Assembly (NCBI GenBank): GCA_015066295.1
Contig: SVOR01000010.1
Span: 1 to 50,855, forward strand
Origin: Oscillospiraceae bacterium
Lineage (GTDB): Bacteria; Bacillota; Clostridia; Oscillospirales; Acutalibacteraceae
Direction: 5' to 3'
Length of the DNA: 50,855 bases
The notes under the pieces were generated by a model that saw nothing but the letters and a program-made list of their open reading frames with translations, was not told where the DNA came from and made no database searches. Made by a program: the position numbers and the translations under genes. Position 1 is the stretch's first letter; every line of letters starts with the position of its first letter. Shown piece after piece: positions 25,407 to 33,538 of this stretch.

Positions 25407-27317
25407 TTATTCTTTGTCGTCGAGTTCGGGCGGGGTTTGGTAACGCGCCGCCTGGGTTGAGAACAATGTGTGATATTTGCCCTTTAACTGCATAAGTTCT
25501 AAATGGGTGCCGCATTCGGCTACTCCGCCGTTTTCAAGAACGACGATTTTATCGGCAGAGGTTGCGCTTGAAAGGCGGTGTGAAACAAATACACTTGTTT
25601 TGCCGCTTCTAAGCATATCAAATTGTTTGTAAATTTCTTGCTCGGCAATTGCGTCAAGGGATGCGGTAGGCTCGTCAAGAACAAGGATATCGGCATCGGC
25701 ATAAAATGCGCGGGCAACCGATAACTTTTGCCATTGACCGACAGAAAGTTCGGTGCCGTCGCTTTCAAAATATCTTGTAAGCGCGGTATCGTAGGCCTGT
25801 GGCAGTTTAGCAATAAATTCATTGGCGCCGGCATAGGTGGCGGCGGACTCTACGGCACTTTGCAATTTCTTCTTCTCAATATCACCAAATGCGATATTGT
25901 CTGCGATTGACTCGGCATACCTGCCAAAGTCTTGGAAAATTATACCGTAGAGCTTATAAAGCGCAGTGGTATCGTATTTGCGGATATCTATGCCATCAAG
26001 CTCGATTGTGCCTTCGGTAGGGTCATAAAGGCGGGTAATAAGCTTAATAAGGGTTGTCTTACCTGCGCCGTTAAGTCCCACAAGGGCTACTGTTTGACCC
26101 GCTTCAAAGGTTAGGTTTAGGTTGTGAAGCACGTCACGTTTAGCGCCCGGATATCTGAAAGAAACGTTTTTAAGTTCAATCTTATGCCCGCAACGAGTAA
26201 GCGGCATTTTTGGGTTTTCTATGACAGGCTTTATGGTTTGCTTTTCCTCCATAAATAAAATCATATTATCTATGAAAAGCGAGCCTTCATATATGCTTGA
26301 CGTGGTAGAGATAACCATTGTGAGTGCTGCCGAAATGGCGTTGAGCGCACCTGTGTATACGGTGTAGTCGGAAATTTGGGTTACGTTGGTGGCGATAAGG
26401 AAAAAGAGTGTCGCATTCATAACAGTTGTACACAGAGATAAGGATAAATTCCACACGCTTTCTTGTGTGATAAGGCTTTTAAGCCCCTTAAAATAACCGC
26501 GAAAGACCTCGTTATACTTGCCTATAAGCAGGTCCGAAAGGTTGAAAAGGCGAATTTCCTTTACCATATTTTTATCAACAATCATTTCGCTGTAATAGTT
26601 CATTTTTCGGCGGTCTTTTGAACGGCGGAACATGAACAAAAAGTTCTTTCTTCTAAAACGGAATGAAACAATGGCGTTAAGTAACGTAAAGGCAAGGAAA
26701 CCTATAAAGAATATAATGCTTGTTTTGGGCAGTGCCTTTAACACAACGCCAAGCACTGTAAAGTAGCTCGCCATAGAAATGAGTTTTGAAACAAGGTCAA
26801 AGGATGAGCGCAGAATATTTATAGGGCGCACACCGGCTTCGCGGTTGGCATTCTCAAGTCGCTCGTAAAAGTCGGGCATATCAAAAGAGGCAAGGTCAAC
26901 CGTTTTTGCCTTATTCATTATTTTGTTTTTTACGTGGTTGGTAACCTTTTCGCCCGTTATACGAATAATCATATTGTATAAGCTTTCGGTTAACGTGTTT
27001 AAAAACAAGAAACCAAACTGAAATACAAGGGGAATAACAAGGTTAACGTTACTTGTGAAGCTCTGCACAACGCAGTCAAGCAGGTGGGCAGAGATAAAGG
27101 TGCCGACAAGCGGCATAATACCGTTATATATTGTCATAAGCAACATAAATATAAGCAGTATCGGTTGTGTTTCCCACACTAATTTAAAGATATATAATAG
27201 TCGGCTAAAGGTGCCGCCTATTGTCTTTTTAAGGTATGAAGGCACTTCACGTAAATTTTTTGGTGGCGGTACCTTTAATCTATCGTTTTTATCAGGTGGT
27301 GGGCCGTAAAAAATCAT
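25407..27317 (-). CDS. ABC exporter, fused permease and ATPase
   Basis: A 636-residue half-transporter. The N-terminal membrane domain has about six helices. The ATPase domain has Walker A GLNGAGKTT (near residue 416), signature LSVGQ, Walker B ILVLDEPTASLD and the switch SHRLSS. The signature has Val instead of the usual Gly (LSGGQ), seen in some subfamilies. A Pro-rich N-terminal stretch (FYGPPPDKNDRLKVPPPKN) precedes the first helix. GAGGTGAC lies upstream of the ATG. It likely works as a homodimer because no partner half-transporter is next to it. Substrate (lipid, peptide or drug) is unknown. Confidence 0.92.
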   Translation of the reverse strand: MIFYGPPPDKNDRLKVPPPKNLREVPSYLKKTIGGTFSRLLYIFKLVWETQPILLIFMLLMTIYNGIMPLVGTFISAHLLDCVVQSFTSNVNLVIPLVFQFGFLFLNTLTESLYNMIIRITGEKVTNHVKNKIMNKAKTVDLASFDMPDFYERLENANREAGVRPINILRSSFDLVSKLISMASYFTVLGVVLKALPKTSIIFFIGFLAFTLLNAIVSFRFRRKNFLFMFRRSKDRRKMNYYSEMIVDKNMVKEIRLFNLSDLLIGKYNEVFRGYFKGLKSLITQESVWNLSLSLCTTVMNATLFFLIATNVTQISDYTVYTGALNAISAALTMVISTTSSIYEGSLFIDNMILFMEEKQTIKPVIENPKMPLTRCGHKIELKNVSFRYPGAKRDVLHNLNLTFEAGQTVALVGLNGAGKTTLIKLITRLYDPTEGTIELDGIDIRKYDTTALYKLYGIIFQDFGRYAESIADNIAFGDIEKKKLQSAVESAATYAGANEFIAKLPQAYDTALTRYFESDGTELSVGQWQKLSVARAFYADADILVLDEPTASLDAIAEQEIYKQFDMLRSGKTSVFVSHRLSSATSADKIVVLENGGVAECGTHLELMQLKGKYHTLFSTQAARYQTPPELDDKE

Positions 27318-27338
27318 TTTTTGTCACCTCACTAAAAT

Positions 27339-29402
27339 TTATTCAACTGTTCGGTAGTAAAGACCACGGGTATATTCACCCGAGGGGACGGCGCCTATTT
27401 TATAATTGTCAATTGTTAGGGCTACCTCGTCGGCCGTTTCATCGGTAAAATAAAGTGTTATAAAGTCGAGACCGTTAAGCTCGTCAAGTCGGTCGGCAAG
27501 GTAAATGGGACGTGAATTAAGCAGTTCGCTATATCCTTCTTGACAACGGACGGGAAAGCTTATGCCCTTGCGGTCGACAAGGGATTGATTTCTGCCACAT
27601 TCCTTACAAGTCATACCGGTTTTAATGGGGCAGTTGACCGTCACCATAAGCGGCAATCTGCCGTAGGCAATTATACCTTTTTTAGCGGGTGCGTTTATGC
27701 GTTTTGCACCGCCGAGCAGCAGCTCGGGGGATAACGTCAGCGCGCCACAACCCATTTTTGCAAGGCAGGATGCGGTATAGCTGTTATATACGTTAAGGGA
27801 GAAATTTGCCATTACTTTAAGACCCGAATTTGCGGCGCTTTCTAACTGTGCAATGTTTGAGCAAACGACACCCGTAAAGCCCTTTGCTTTTAACGCTGCA
27901 AGCTGTTTTTCGAGTGCCGAGTCGTTTGCTATCCAGCGGGGCAATTCGGCCCAAAGCGGCGTGTTTTCGGGCAGGGCAATTTCTTTTAAGCAATGGTTAA
28001 GCGGCAACGAAATGCCTGTTAATTCTTGGCAGTTTTTAGGAATTTGCCCCGGAGAATCAAGTCTGCAAAAGAGCGTCGGCTTTTTATTTGTGGGCTCTGA
28101 TGGTTCCGTTTTGGTCGGCAAAGAAATTTTTATGGCAGGCGCCTTTGAGCGAAGCTGGCTGAGCGTTTCGATACAGCTTCGGCGCAAATTGTTAAGGGTT
28201 GCCGCGGAGGTAGCAAGACCGTCGTCAATATCGGCATCTAATTTTTCCAAATAAAAGGGCGTGCCGCCGAGCTTCGAAAGGTATTTTTCGGCATCATCGC
28301 GTGTTATACTGCGGTTTATGGCCGTCGCAGGCGCATCGGCCTCGGCTGTGGCGGTATTGGTGCCGTCACTCATTGTAAGGCAAATGGGGGCGCCGTTTTT
28401 GATTTTTATTTGGGCGGTAACACCAATTGACTGTCGTTCGTTTCGGTAAAGCTCGTGTATTTTCGGCAACACGTCATTGGCACTGCGCACATCGTCCTTT
28501 GTGCGAATACCAAACATATCGGCACCCAAATTTCCCGTAAAATATCCGTCGGTAAATCCCGAGCGAGAAAAAACGCCGTTTAGCATTTTTTCAAGCGGCA
28601 AATCGCGCGTTTCGCCCGTAATCGCCTCGCGTATGACGGCGGTGGCGGCGGCAACGTATTCGGGTCGCTTCATGCGTCCCTCGATTTTAAAGGAATCAAC
28701 ACCGATTTCGGTTAATTTGTTTATATGCTTAATAAGGCTTAAATCTTTAAGGCTTAAATCGTAGCCGTTGCCACCCGTGGCTGCAAAGGGTAGGCGGCAG
28801 GGACCTGCGCAAAGTCCGCGGTTGCCGCTTCGGCCGCCGAGCATCGAGCTTAAAAGACATTGACCCGATACTGACATACAAAGTGCGCCGTGCACAAAGA
28901 CTTCAACCTCAATATTTTCCTTGTGGGCGGCATCGGTTATTTCTTTTATTGACTTTTCGCTTAACTCACGCGAGAGCACAACCCTTTTAATGCCTAAATC
29001 CTTTAAAAAGGGTATTGCCGAGGCGGTGTGCACCGTCATTTGTGTGGATGCGTGCACGGGTAATTCGGGCAGGTGCTCTTTTAGTAAAGAAATGAGACCG
29101 ACGTCGGCGGCGATAATGGCGTCAACGCCGTAATTATATGCCCTTTGCGCCAGCGAGAAGGCATCCAAAAGCTCATCATCCGACAAAATGATATTAAGGG
29201 TTAAGTAAACCTTAACCCCTCTAATATGACAGTATTCAATTGCACCTTTTAGCTGCTCGTCGCTAAAATTTGCGGCGTTGCGCCTTGCGTTAAATTCTTT
29301 AGCACCAAGGTAAACCGCGTCGGCACCGCTGCGCACTGCGGCAAACAGCATTTCCTCACTGCCTACGGGCGAAAGAATTTCGGCAATTTTTTTGTTTTCC
29401 AT
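27339..29402 (-). CDS. U32-family protein (RNA hydroxylase type)
   Basis: A 687-residue member of peptidase family U32, which in E. coli includes RlhA and TrhP, enzymes hydroxylating rRNA or tRNA. The TIM-barrel N-terminus starts ILSPVGSEEMLFAAVRSGADAVYLG. The conserved Cys-bearing region CMSVSGQC...CAGPC lies near residue 175-202, and a second Cys set (CPIKTGMTCKECG) near residue 590. These cysteines suit an Fe-S cluster. Length fits the long form with a C-terminal collagenase-like extension. AAAGG precedes the ATG. It lies directly downstream of zapA, the usual Firmicutes pairing. Confidence 0.9.
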   Translation of the reverse strand: MENKKIAEILSPVGSEEMLFAAVRSGADAVYLGAKEFNARRNAANFSDEQLKGAIEYCHIRGVKVYLTLNIILSDDELLDAFSLAQRAYNYGVDAIIAADVGLISLLKEHLPELPVHASTQMTVHTASAIPFLKDLGIKRVVLSRELSEKSIKEITDAAHKENIEVEVFVHGALCMSVSGQCLLSSMLGGRSGNRGLCAGPCRLPFAATGGNGYDLSLKDLSLIKHINKLTEIGVDSFKIEGRMKRPEYVAAATAVIREAITGETRDLPLEKMLNGVFSRSGFTDGYFTGNLGADMFGIRTKDDVRSANDVLPKIHELYRNERQSIGVTAQIKIKNGAPICLTMSDGTNTATAEADAPATAINRSITRDDAEKYLSKLGGTPFYLEKLDADIDDGLATSAATLNNLRRSCIETLSQLRSKAPAIKISLPTKTEPSEPTNKKPTLFCRLDSPGQIPKNCQELTGISLPLNHCLKEIALPENTPLWAELPRWIANDSALEKQLAALKAKGFTGVVCSNIAQLESAANSGLKVMANFSLNVYNSYTASCLAKMGCGALTLSPELLLGGAKRINAPAKKGIIAYGRLPLMVTVNCPIKTGMTCKECGRNQSLVDRKGISFPVRCQEGYSELLNSRPIYLADRLDELNGLDFITLYFTDETADEVALTIDNYKIGAVPSGEYTRGLYYRTVE

Positions 29403-29417
29403 AAATCCAACCTTTAT

Positions 29418-29885
29418 TTAAAACGGCAGGTCGCCGTTTTCATCAAACGGGATGTTTTCCTGCTCTTCAAAATATTCTTCCTCGCCGTCATCCTGCGTTT
29501 CGGCAACGGCAAAAATATCATCGGCAGGCTGCGGCACTACGGGAGCCGCCTCTGTTACAGGCGCGGGGCAGTTGGCCTCGGTATACTGCTTAAGCATACG
29601 GCGGGACACCTCGGCATCCATCTTTGCACAGGCAGTTTCTTCTAAAAGACGCTTTATTTCGAGGCGTAGCTTTTCGCTTTCGGCCTCGGCCTTTTTGGCC
29701 TCGTCAAGCGTTTCCATCGCCGTCATTACCGCTGCCATGGTTGTAGATAAAAAGGGACTGCGTGTCTGAACGGCGTTCATTCTGCGCTCAAGCTCGCCTG
29801 CGATGCGGCGGATATAAGCCTCATCATCCTCGCTTGAAATGGAGTATTCAATACCGCCTATTTTTAAACGTATATTGTTTGCCAT
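29418..29885 (-). CDS. zapA: Cell division protein ZapA
   Basis: A 155-residue FtsZ-ring stabiliser. MANNIRLKIGGIEYSISSEDDEAYIRRIAGELE is the ZapA core, followed by a long coiled-coil (to about residue 100) rich in Glu, Lys and Ala. The tail is an unusual acidic, low-complexity extension ending FDENGDLPF; ZapA is normally shorter (about 85-110). The ATG at 29885 is chosen because GGGAGG lies upstream; the frame is open eight codons more. It is upstream of the U32 gene with a 15-nt gap, so an operon. Confidence 0.88.
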   Translation of the reverse strand: MANNIRLKIGGIEYSISSEDDEAYIRRIAGELERRMNAVQTRSPFLSTTMAAVMTAMETLDEAKKAEAESEKLRLEIKRLLEETACAKMDAEVSRRMLKQYTEANCPAPVTEAAPVVPQPADDIFAVAETQDDGEEEYFEEQENIPFDENGDLPF

Positions 29886-29997
29886 TGCCCTATACCTCCC
29901 AAAAAACATTTATCAATAATATTTTATAATAAATCAGAGCAAATTTAAAGAGTTTTTTTAAATTTTGTCGTATTTTGTTTTAAGCGGCAATTTTTTC

Positions 29998-30026
29998 TTT
30001 ACACGCGTAATAAAGAGTAATATAAT
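29998..30026 (+). promoter_or_regulatory. Promoter of the phosphoglycerate mutase gene
   Basis: TTTACA (29998-30003), 17 bp, TATAAT (30021-30026), 38 bp before the start codon. Confidence 0.7.
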
Positions 30027-30064
30027 TAAGGTGTAAAAAACTTCATTTTTGGGAGTCGATATAA

Positions 30065-31276
30065 ATGAAATATTTAGTTATACTTTGCGACGGTATGGCA
30101 GACAGTCGCGACAATAAATTCCTCGGCGGCAAAACGCCGATGGAAAAAGCAAAAAAGCCTAATATGGACGCTTTGGCAAGCAGTGGTGAGGTTGGTATTT
30201 GCAAAACGGTTGCCGACGGCTTAAAGCCGGGCAGCGACGTTGCAAACCTTTCGGTTATGGGCTATGACCCTGCCGTTTGCTACACGGGTCGCTCACCGCT
30301 TGAGGCGGCAAGCATCGGTGTTGAATTAAAGGATACCGACGTGGCGCTTCGCTGTAATATTGTAACCCTCTCGGATGAGGAAAACTATAACGATAAAACA
30401 ATGGTTGACTACTGTGCGGGCGATATCTCAACCGAGGAAGCACGCGAAATTATAAAAACCGTTGAGGAACATTTTGGAAACGAAATTTATAAATTTTATC
30501 CGGGTGTTGCCTACCGTCATTGCTTGATAGTTAACGGTGGCACAACCGAGCTTGGCGAAATGACACCGCCGCACGATATAAGCGGCAGAGTTATCGGTGA
30601 ATATTTAAGCGATAACGAAAACGCAAAGCCCTTAATCGAGCTTATGAAAAAGAGCTATGACCTACTTAAAAACCACCCCGTTAATCTTGAGAGAATTAAA
30701 AAGGGCGAGCGCCCTGCCAATTCCATTTGGCTTTGGGGCGAGGGAAGAAAGCCGAGCCTTCAAAACTTTAAGGAAAAGTTCGGCATTAGCGGCACCGTTA
30801 TTTCGGCGGTAGACCTGCTTAAAGGCATCGGTATTTGTGCCGAAATGGACGTGCCCGACGTAGTGGGCGCAACAGGCTATCTTGACACCAACTTTGACGG
30901 TAAGGTGGAAGCGGCGAAAAAGGCGTTTGAGGGTGGCAGCGACCTTGTATATCTGCATTTTGAAGCACCCGACGAGTGCGGTCACCGCGGCGAAGCCGAA
31001 AACAAGGTAAAGGCAATTGAGATTATCGACCAAAAGGTTGTCGGCGAGATGGTTCGCTATTTTGGCGATGACGATTACCGCATTTTGATTATGCCCGACC
31101 ATCCTACACCGCTAAACACCAAAACCCACTCGGCAAAGCCTGTGCCGTATTTAATATACGACAGCACCAAAAAGCAAAATGGCGTTGCGACCTTTACCGA
31201 GGAAACGGCCGAAAGGACGGGTATGTTTGTTGAGCATGGTCCCGATATAATGAAAAAACTTATTGGAGTGAAATAA
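30065..31276 (+). CDS. apgM: Cofactor-independent phosphoglycerate mutase, archaeal type
   Basis: Interconverts 3- and 2-phosphoglycerate in glycolysis using a metal-bound phosphoserine (403 residues, normal for the ApgM group). Metal-site motifs are CDGMADS (residues 8-14), the nucleophile region DVANLSVMGYDP, HFEAPDECGHRGE near residue 298, and MPDHPTP then THSAKPVPYLIY. GGGAG precedes the ATG. Clostridia often carry this form beside or instead of GpmI. Followed after one base by a small membrane-protein gene. Confidence 0.93.
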   Translation: MKYLVILCDGMADSRDNKFLGGKTPMEKAKKPNMDALASSGEVGICKTVADGLKPGSDVANLSVMGYDPAVCYTGRSPLEAASIGVELKDTDVALRCNIVTLSDEENYNDKTMVDYCAGDISTEEAREIIKTVEEHFGNEIYKFYPGVAYRHCLIVNGGTTELGEMTPPHDISGRVIGEYLSDNENAKPLIELMKKSYDLLKNHPVNLERIKKGERPANSIWLWGEGRKPSLQNFKEKFGISGTVISAVDLLKGIGICAEMDVPDVVGATGYLDTNFDGKVEAAKKAFEGGSDLVYLHFEAPDECGHRGEAENKVKAIEIIDQKVVGEMVRYFGDDDYRILIMPDHPTPLNTKTHSAKPVPYLIYDSTKKQNGVATFTEETAERTGMFVEHGPDIMKKLIGVK

Positions 31277-31277
31277 A

Positions 31278-31568
31278 ATGGCGCGCAGAGATTTCGAAAA
31301 GGCCGAAAAGGCAAAGCAGGAAATAATAGAGCATTTTAAAAAGCAAAGAAGAAGACTTGCGCTTATATTTTGGCCCTGTGATATAGCGGCGGTCATACTG
31401 TCAGCGATTATTGTAAAGGCACTCACCGACGGCGCAAATTTTGTGCAGTGGTTTATAATTGCGCTTCTTTTCGTGCTTGTTTTCCCAATTACTATGTATT
31501 CCAAAAAGATGACGTCACTAAAACGCACCGAGCAAGAACAAATAAGACTCGCCCAGCAGGACGTATAA
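31278..31568 (+). CDS. Small two-helix membrane protein, hypothetical
   Basis: A 96-residue protein with a charged N-terminus (about 25 residues, Lys/Glu/Arg-rich), two hydrophobic segments near residues 31-48 and 54-73, and a charged C-terminal tail. No family recognised. The ATG follows the apgM stop by one base, so translation is probably coupled; the metabolic link may be only transcriptional. Confidence 0.7.
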   Translation: MARRDFEKAEKAKQEIIEHFKKQRRRLALIFWPCDIAAVILSAIIVKALTDGANFVQWFIIALLFVLVFPITMYSKKMTSLKRTEQEQIRLAQQDV

Positions 31569-31569
31569 T

Positions 31570-31595
31570 AGGATTTAGGGGTTAGGATTTAGGAT
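31570..31595. repeat. Telomere-like TTAGG-rich repeat, copy 1
   Basis: Short G-rich degenerate repeat of the unit TTAGGAT/TTAGGGG, continuing to about 31603. Copy 2 at 50107-50132 is the same over 26 bases except for one position. Related bases, reversed, occur near 103-117 and 39888-39902. Function unknown. Confidence 0.7.
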
Positions 31596-31721
31596 ATAGG
31601 GGTTGGAACACAATAGAACCGTCCTCTGTGTTTTAAAATGGAACAACTTGTCACAAAAAACATTCTGTTATCGTTATTATTTAGAAGGAAACCTTCAAAG
31701 GCTAAGAAAAGGGGAAAAATA

Positions 31722-32591
31722 ATGAAAAATAAAATTTTTTATGTAGTTATAAGTGTTTTAATGTTATTGATGGTGTTTGTGCAACCTGTATTGGCTCAAG
31801 TGAATAATATTCCCGATGAAGACAAGGTTATAGTAAAACAAAAGGACGGCAAAGTCTCTCAAGCTGAATATATTTATACAGGTAAAAAGATTAAGCCCGA
31901 GCTTGTTGTAACCCGTTACTTGGGCGGCACCGTAGTTGCCCCATCAGAATATGTTGTCACCTATGATGATGATTGCGATAAATGTGGCGTACATACTATA
32001 ACGTTTAACTATCCAAAAACCGGATACACAACAGCATGGGATTATTACGTTGTTCCGGGTAAAACCAAGAAAATAAGTATGAGTGCTAAAAACGGCGCTG
32101 TAACAATTTCGTGGGAAGCCGTTCCCGGCGCTACGCATTATAGGTTTTATATGTATAATGATTCGGGACGTACGGAACTCTGGTGGGATGAAAACACCAT
32201 TGCCGCACCCAAGTTATCACGCACTCTTACAGATTTAAAACCCGGAAAGTCCTATAAAATAGGTATAATGGCATTGCCAAGCGAAGATTATATGCCAACC
32301 AACCAAATGAAAACCTTTGAGTTTACCGTTCCGTCGGCCACCCAAACCACAAGCAAACCCACCACGTCACAGGACAATACGTCAAGTGATGCTTCATCGG
32401 TTACGAGTGACGTTTCAAGCGAAACCGAGCCAACCGAGTCAACACAGTCTGAGACCGTAGACAAACCCACAATAACGGTGCAACCCAAAGAAGAAAAGAA
32501 TAACAACGCAGTTGTTTATATTGTTGTAGGTGCAGTTGTTGCCGCAGGTGCAGCAGCGGCAGTTGTTGTGTGTTTAAAAAAGAAAAAGTAG
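31722..32591 (+). CDS. Surface protein with Fn3 domain and C-terminal membrane anchor
   Basis: A 289-residue secreted protein. Signal peptide residues 1-25 (cleavage likely after LAQ or earlier), an Ig-like domain (about 35-110, with CDKC), and a fibronectin type III domain (about 115-205, with AVTISWEAVPGATHYRFY). A Ser/Thr/Pro-rich linker (about 207-255) leads to a hydrophobic helix and a KKKK stop, so the protein is probably displayed outside and anchored at its C-terminus. AGGGGAAA lies before the ATG at 31722; the frame stays open 28 codons upstream without a binding site. No enzyme motif. Confidence 0.82.
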   Translation: MKNKIFYVVISVLMLLMVFVQPVLAQVNNIPDEDKVIVKQKDGKVSQAEYIYTGKKIKPELVVTRYLGGTVVAPSEYVVTYDDDCDKCGVHTITFNYPKTGYTTAWDYYVVPGKTKKISMSAKNGAVTISWEAVPGATHYRFYMYNDSGRTELWWDENTIAAPKLSRTLTDLKPGKSYKIGIMALPSEDYMPTNQMKTFEFTVPSATQTTSKPTTSQDNTSSDASSVTSDVSSETEPTESTQSETVDKPTITVQPKEEKNNNAVVYIVVGAVVAAGAAAAVVVCLKKKK

Positions 32592-32643
32592 GGGCGAGAA
32601 TTGTTTGCCCGAAAAAACTCGTATAAAAAACGGGGGTGTGTAT

Positions 32644-33216
32644 ATGTTTTGTAAAGCAGTCAAAAAACTATTGCCGTTGGGTTTAGTTTTTGCGCTGTTG
32701 TTGAGTTTTTGTTCTTGTGAAATAAGCGACCCGCAAATAAATATGTTTGCGAATATAGGGGAATGCCAAAACATAGAACTATTAAAATCTCAAGATGCAA
32801 AAGTAGAAATATACGATTTACCCGAAAGGGACAGGGCATTAAAAGATTTAGAATATGAAGAGTTTTTTGCCTGCAAGTACACATCAAAAGACTTTAAGTT
32901 TGAAATATTTGCATACGTTTTTTCAAATGAAGAAGATGCGATGCAGTATTTTGAAAATGAAACAGGTAAAACCGATGACCCCAACCCAACCTATTCAATT
33001 AGCAGTGGAATGAACAGTTACAGCCGTATTATAATTAGCGGAAACAAAGCATATACGGTCAACTGTAAAAAATCTAAATCAGAGCAGGTTGTCGCTTTTA
33101 TAAACAGTTGTTTTTCTAAAAGAATAATTGTTACACACGATGGAGATTATCCTGCATTGATAGAAGCAGGGAACACGGGGGACGGTTCTATCGTCTCCAA
33201 AAACAAAACTGAATAA
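32644..33216 (+). CDS. Small secreted lipoprotein, hypothetical
   Basis: A 190-residue product that begins with a Lys-rich hydrophobic signal ending FCSC at Cys25, a lipobox-like site. The rest is charged and soluble, with two further Cys near the C-terminus. No family recognised. GGGGGTG precedes the ATG at 32644; a GTG/TTG-extended start would place hydrophilic residues before the signal. It follows the Fn3 surface-protein gene by 52 nt and ends at a terminator, so the two are likely cotranscribed. Confidence 0.72.
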   Translation: MFCKAVKKLLPLGLVFALLLSFCSCEISDPQINMFANIGECQNIELLKSQDAKVEIYDLPERDRALKDLEYEEFFACKYTSKDFKFEIFAYVFSNEEDAMQYFENETGKTDDPNPTYSISSGMNSYSRIIISGNKAYTVNCKKSKSEQVVAFINSCFSKRIIVTHDGDYPALIEAGNTGDGSIVSKNKTE

Positions 33217-33225
33217 CATTATTTT

Positions 33226-33260
33226 AAGGGTAGTTAAGTTCGCTTAACTACCCTTTTTTA
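33226..33260 (+). terminator. Intrinsic terminator
   Basis: AAGGGTAGTTAAG (33226-33238) and CTTAACTACCCTT (33243-33255), perfect 13-bp stem, loop TTCG, T-run. Confidence 0.92.
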
Positions 33261-33413
33261 TTGTTTGGTTTAGCATATTTTGGGGTGTGGTTGGGTGTTT
33301 AGTAAAATATAAAAATCTCAATCACGCTCAAAACACCATAAAATTTATTCGATATAAATGTTATAATAAACTTTGTTCCACAAATCAAATAAAAAATACA
33401 TTATAATATACTT

Positions 33414-33501
33414 GTCACGAAAAGACCTTTCATCGTGACTCCTCGTGTTTATGTATAGGCTGACGTGTTCTTGTTGTAATGCGTTGGTCTATACGCCTTT
33501 T
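33414..33501 (+). promoter_or_regulatory. Structured leader with attenuator-like hairpin
   Basis: Two stems precede the giant secreted-protein gene. The first is GTCACGA/TCGTGAC (33414-33420, 33433-33439). The second joins GTATAG and CTGACG (from 33453) with CGTTGG and CTATAC (to 33494), about 12 pairs including wobbles, followed by CCTTTTT. The second looks like a terminator 45 bp before the start codon. A -10-like TATAAT lies at 33402-33407 but has no good -35. The rest of 33261-33413 is AT-rich with nothing else I can support. Confidence 0.5.
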
Positions 33502-33538
33502 TAATTAGTTTTAATTTATTTTGTTTGGGAGGATTTTT

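Noticed and set aside
31570..31603. Possible CRISPR array in the TTAGG repeats
   Set aside because: Units are 6-8 bases, without spacers of regular length and without cas genes.
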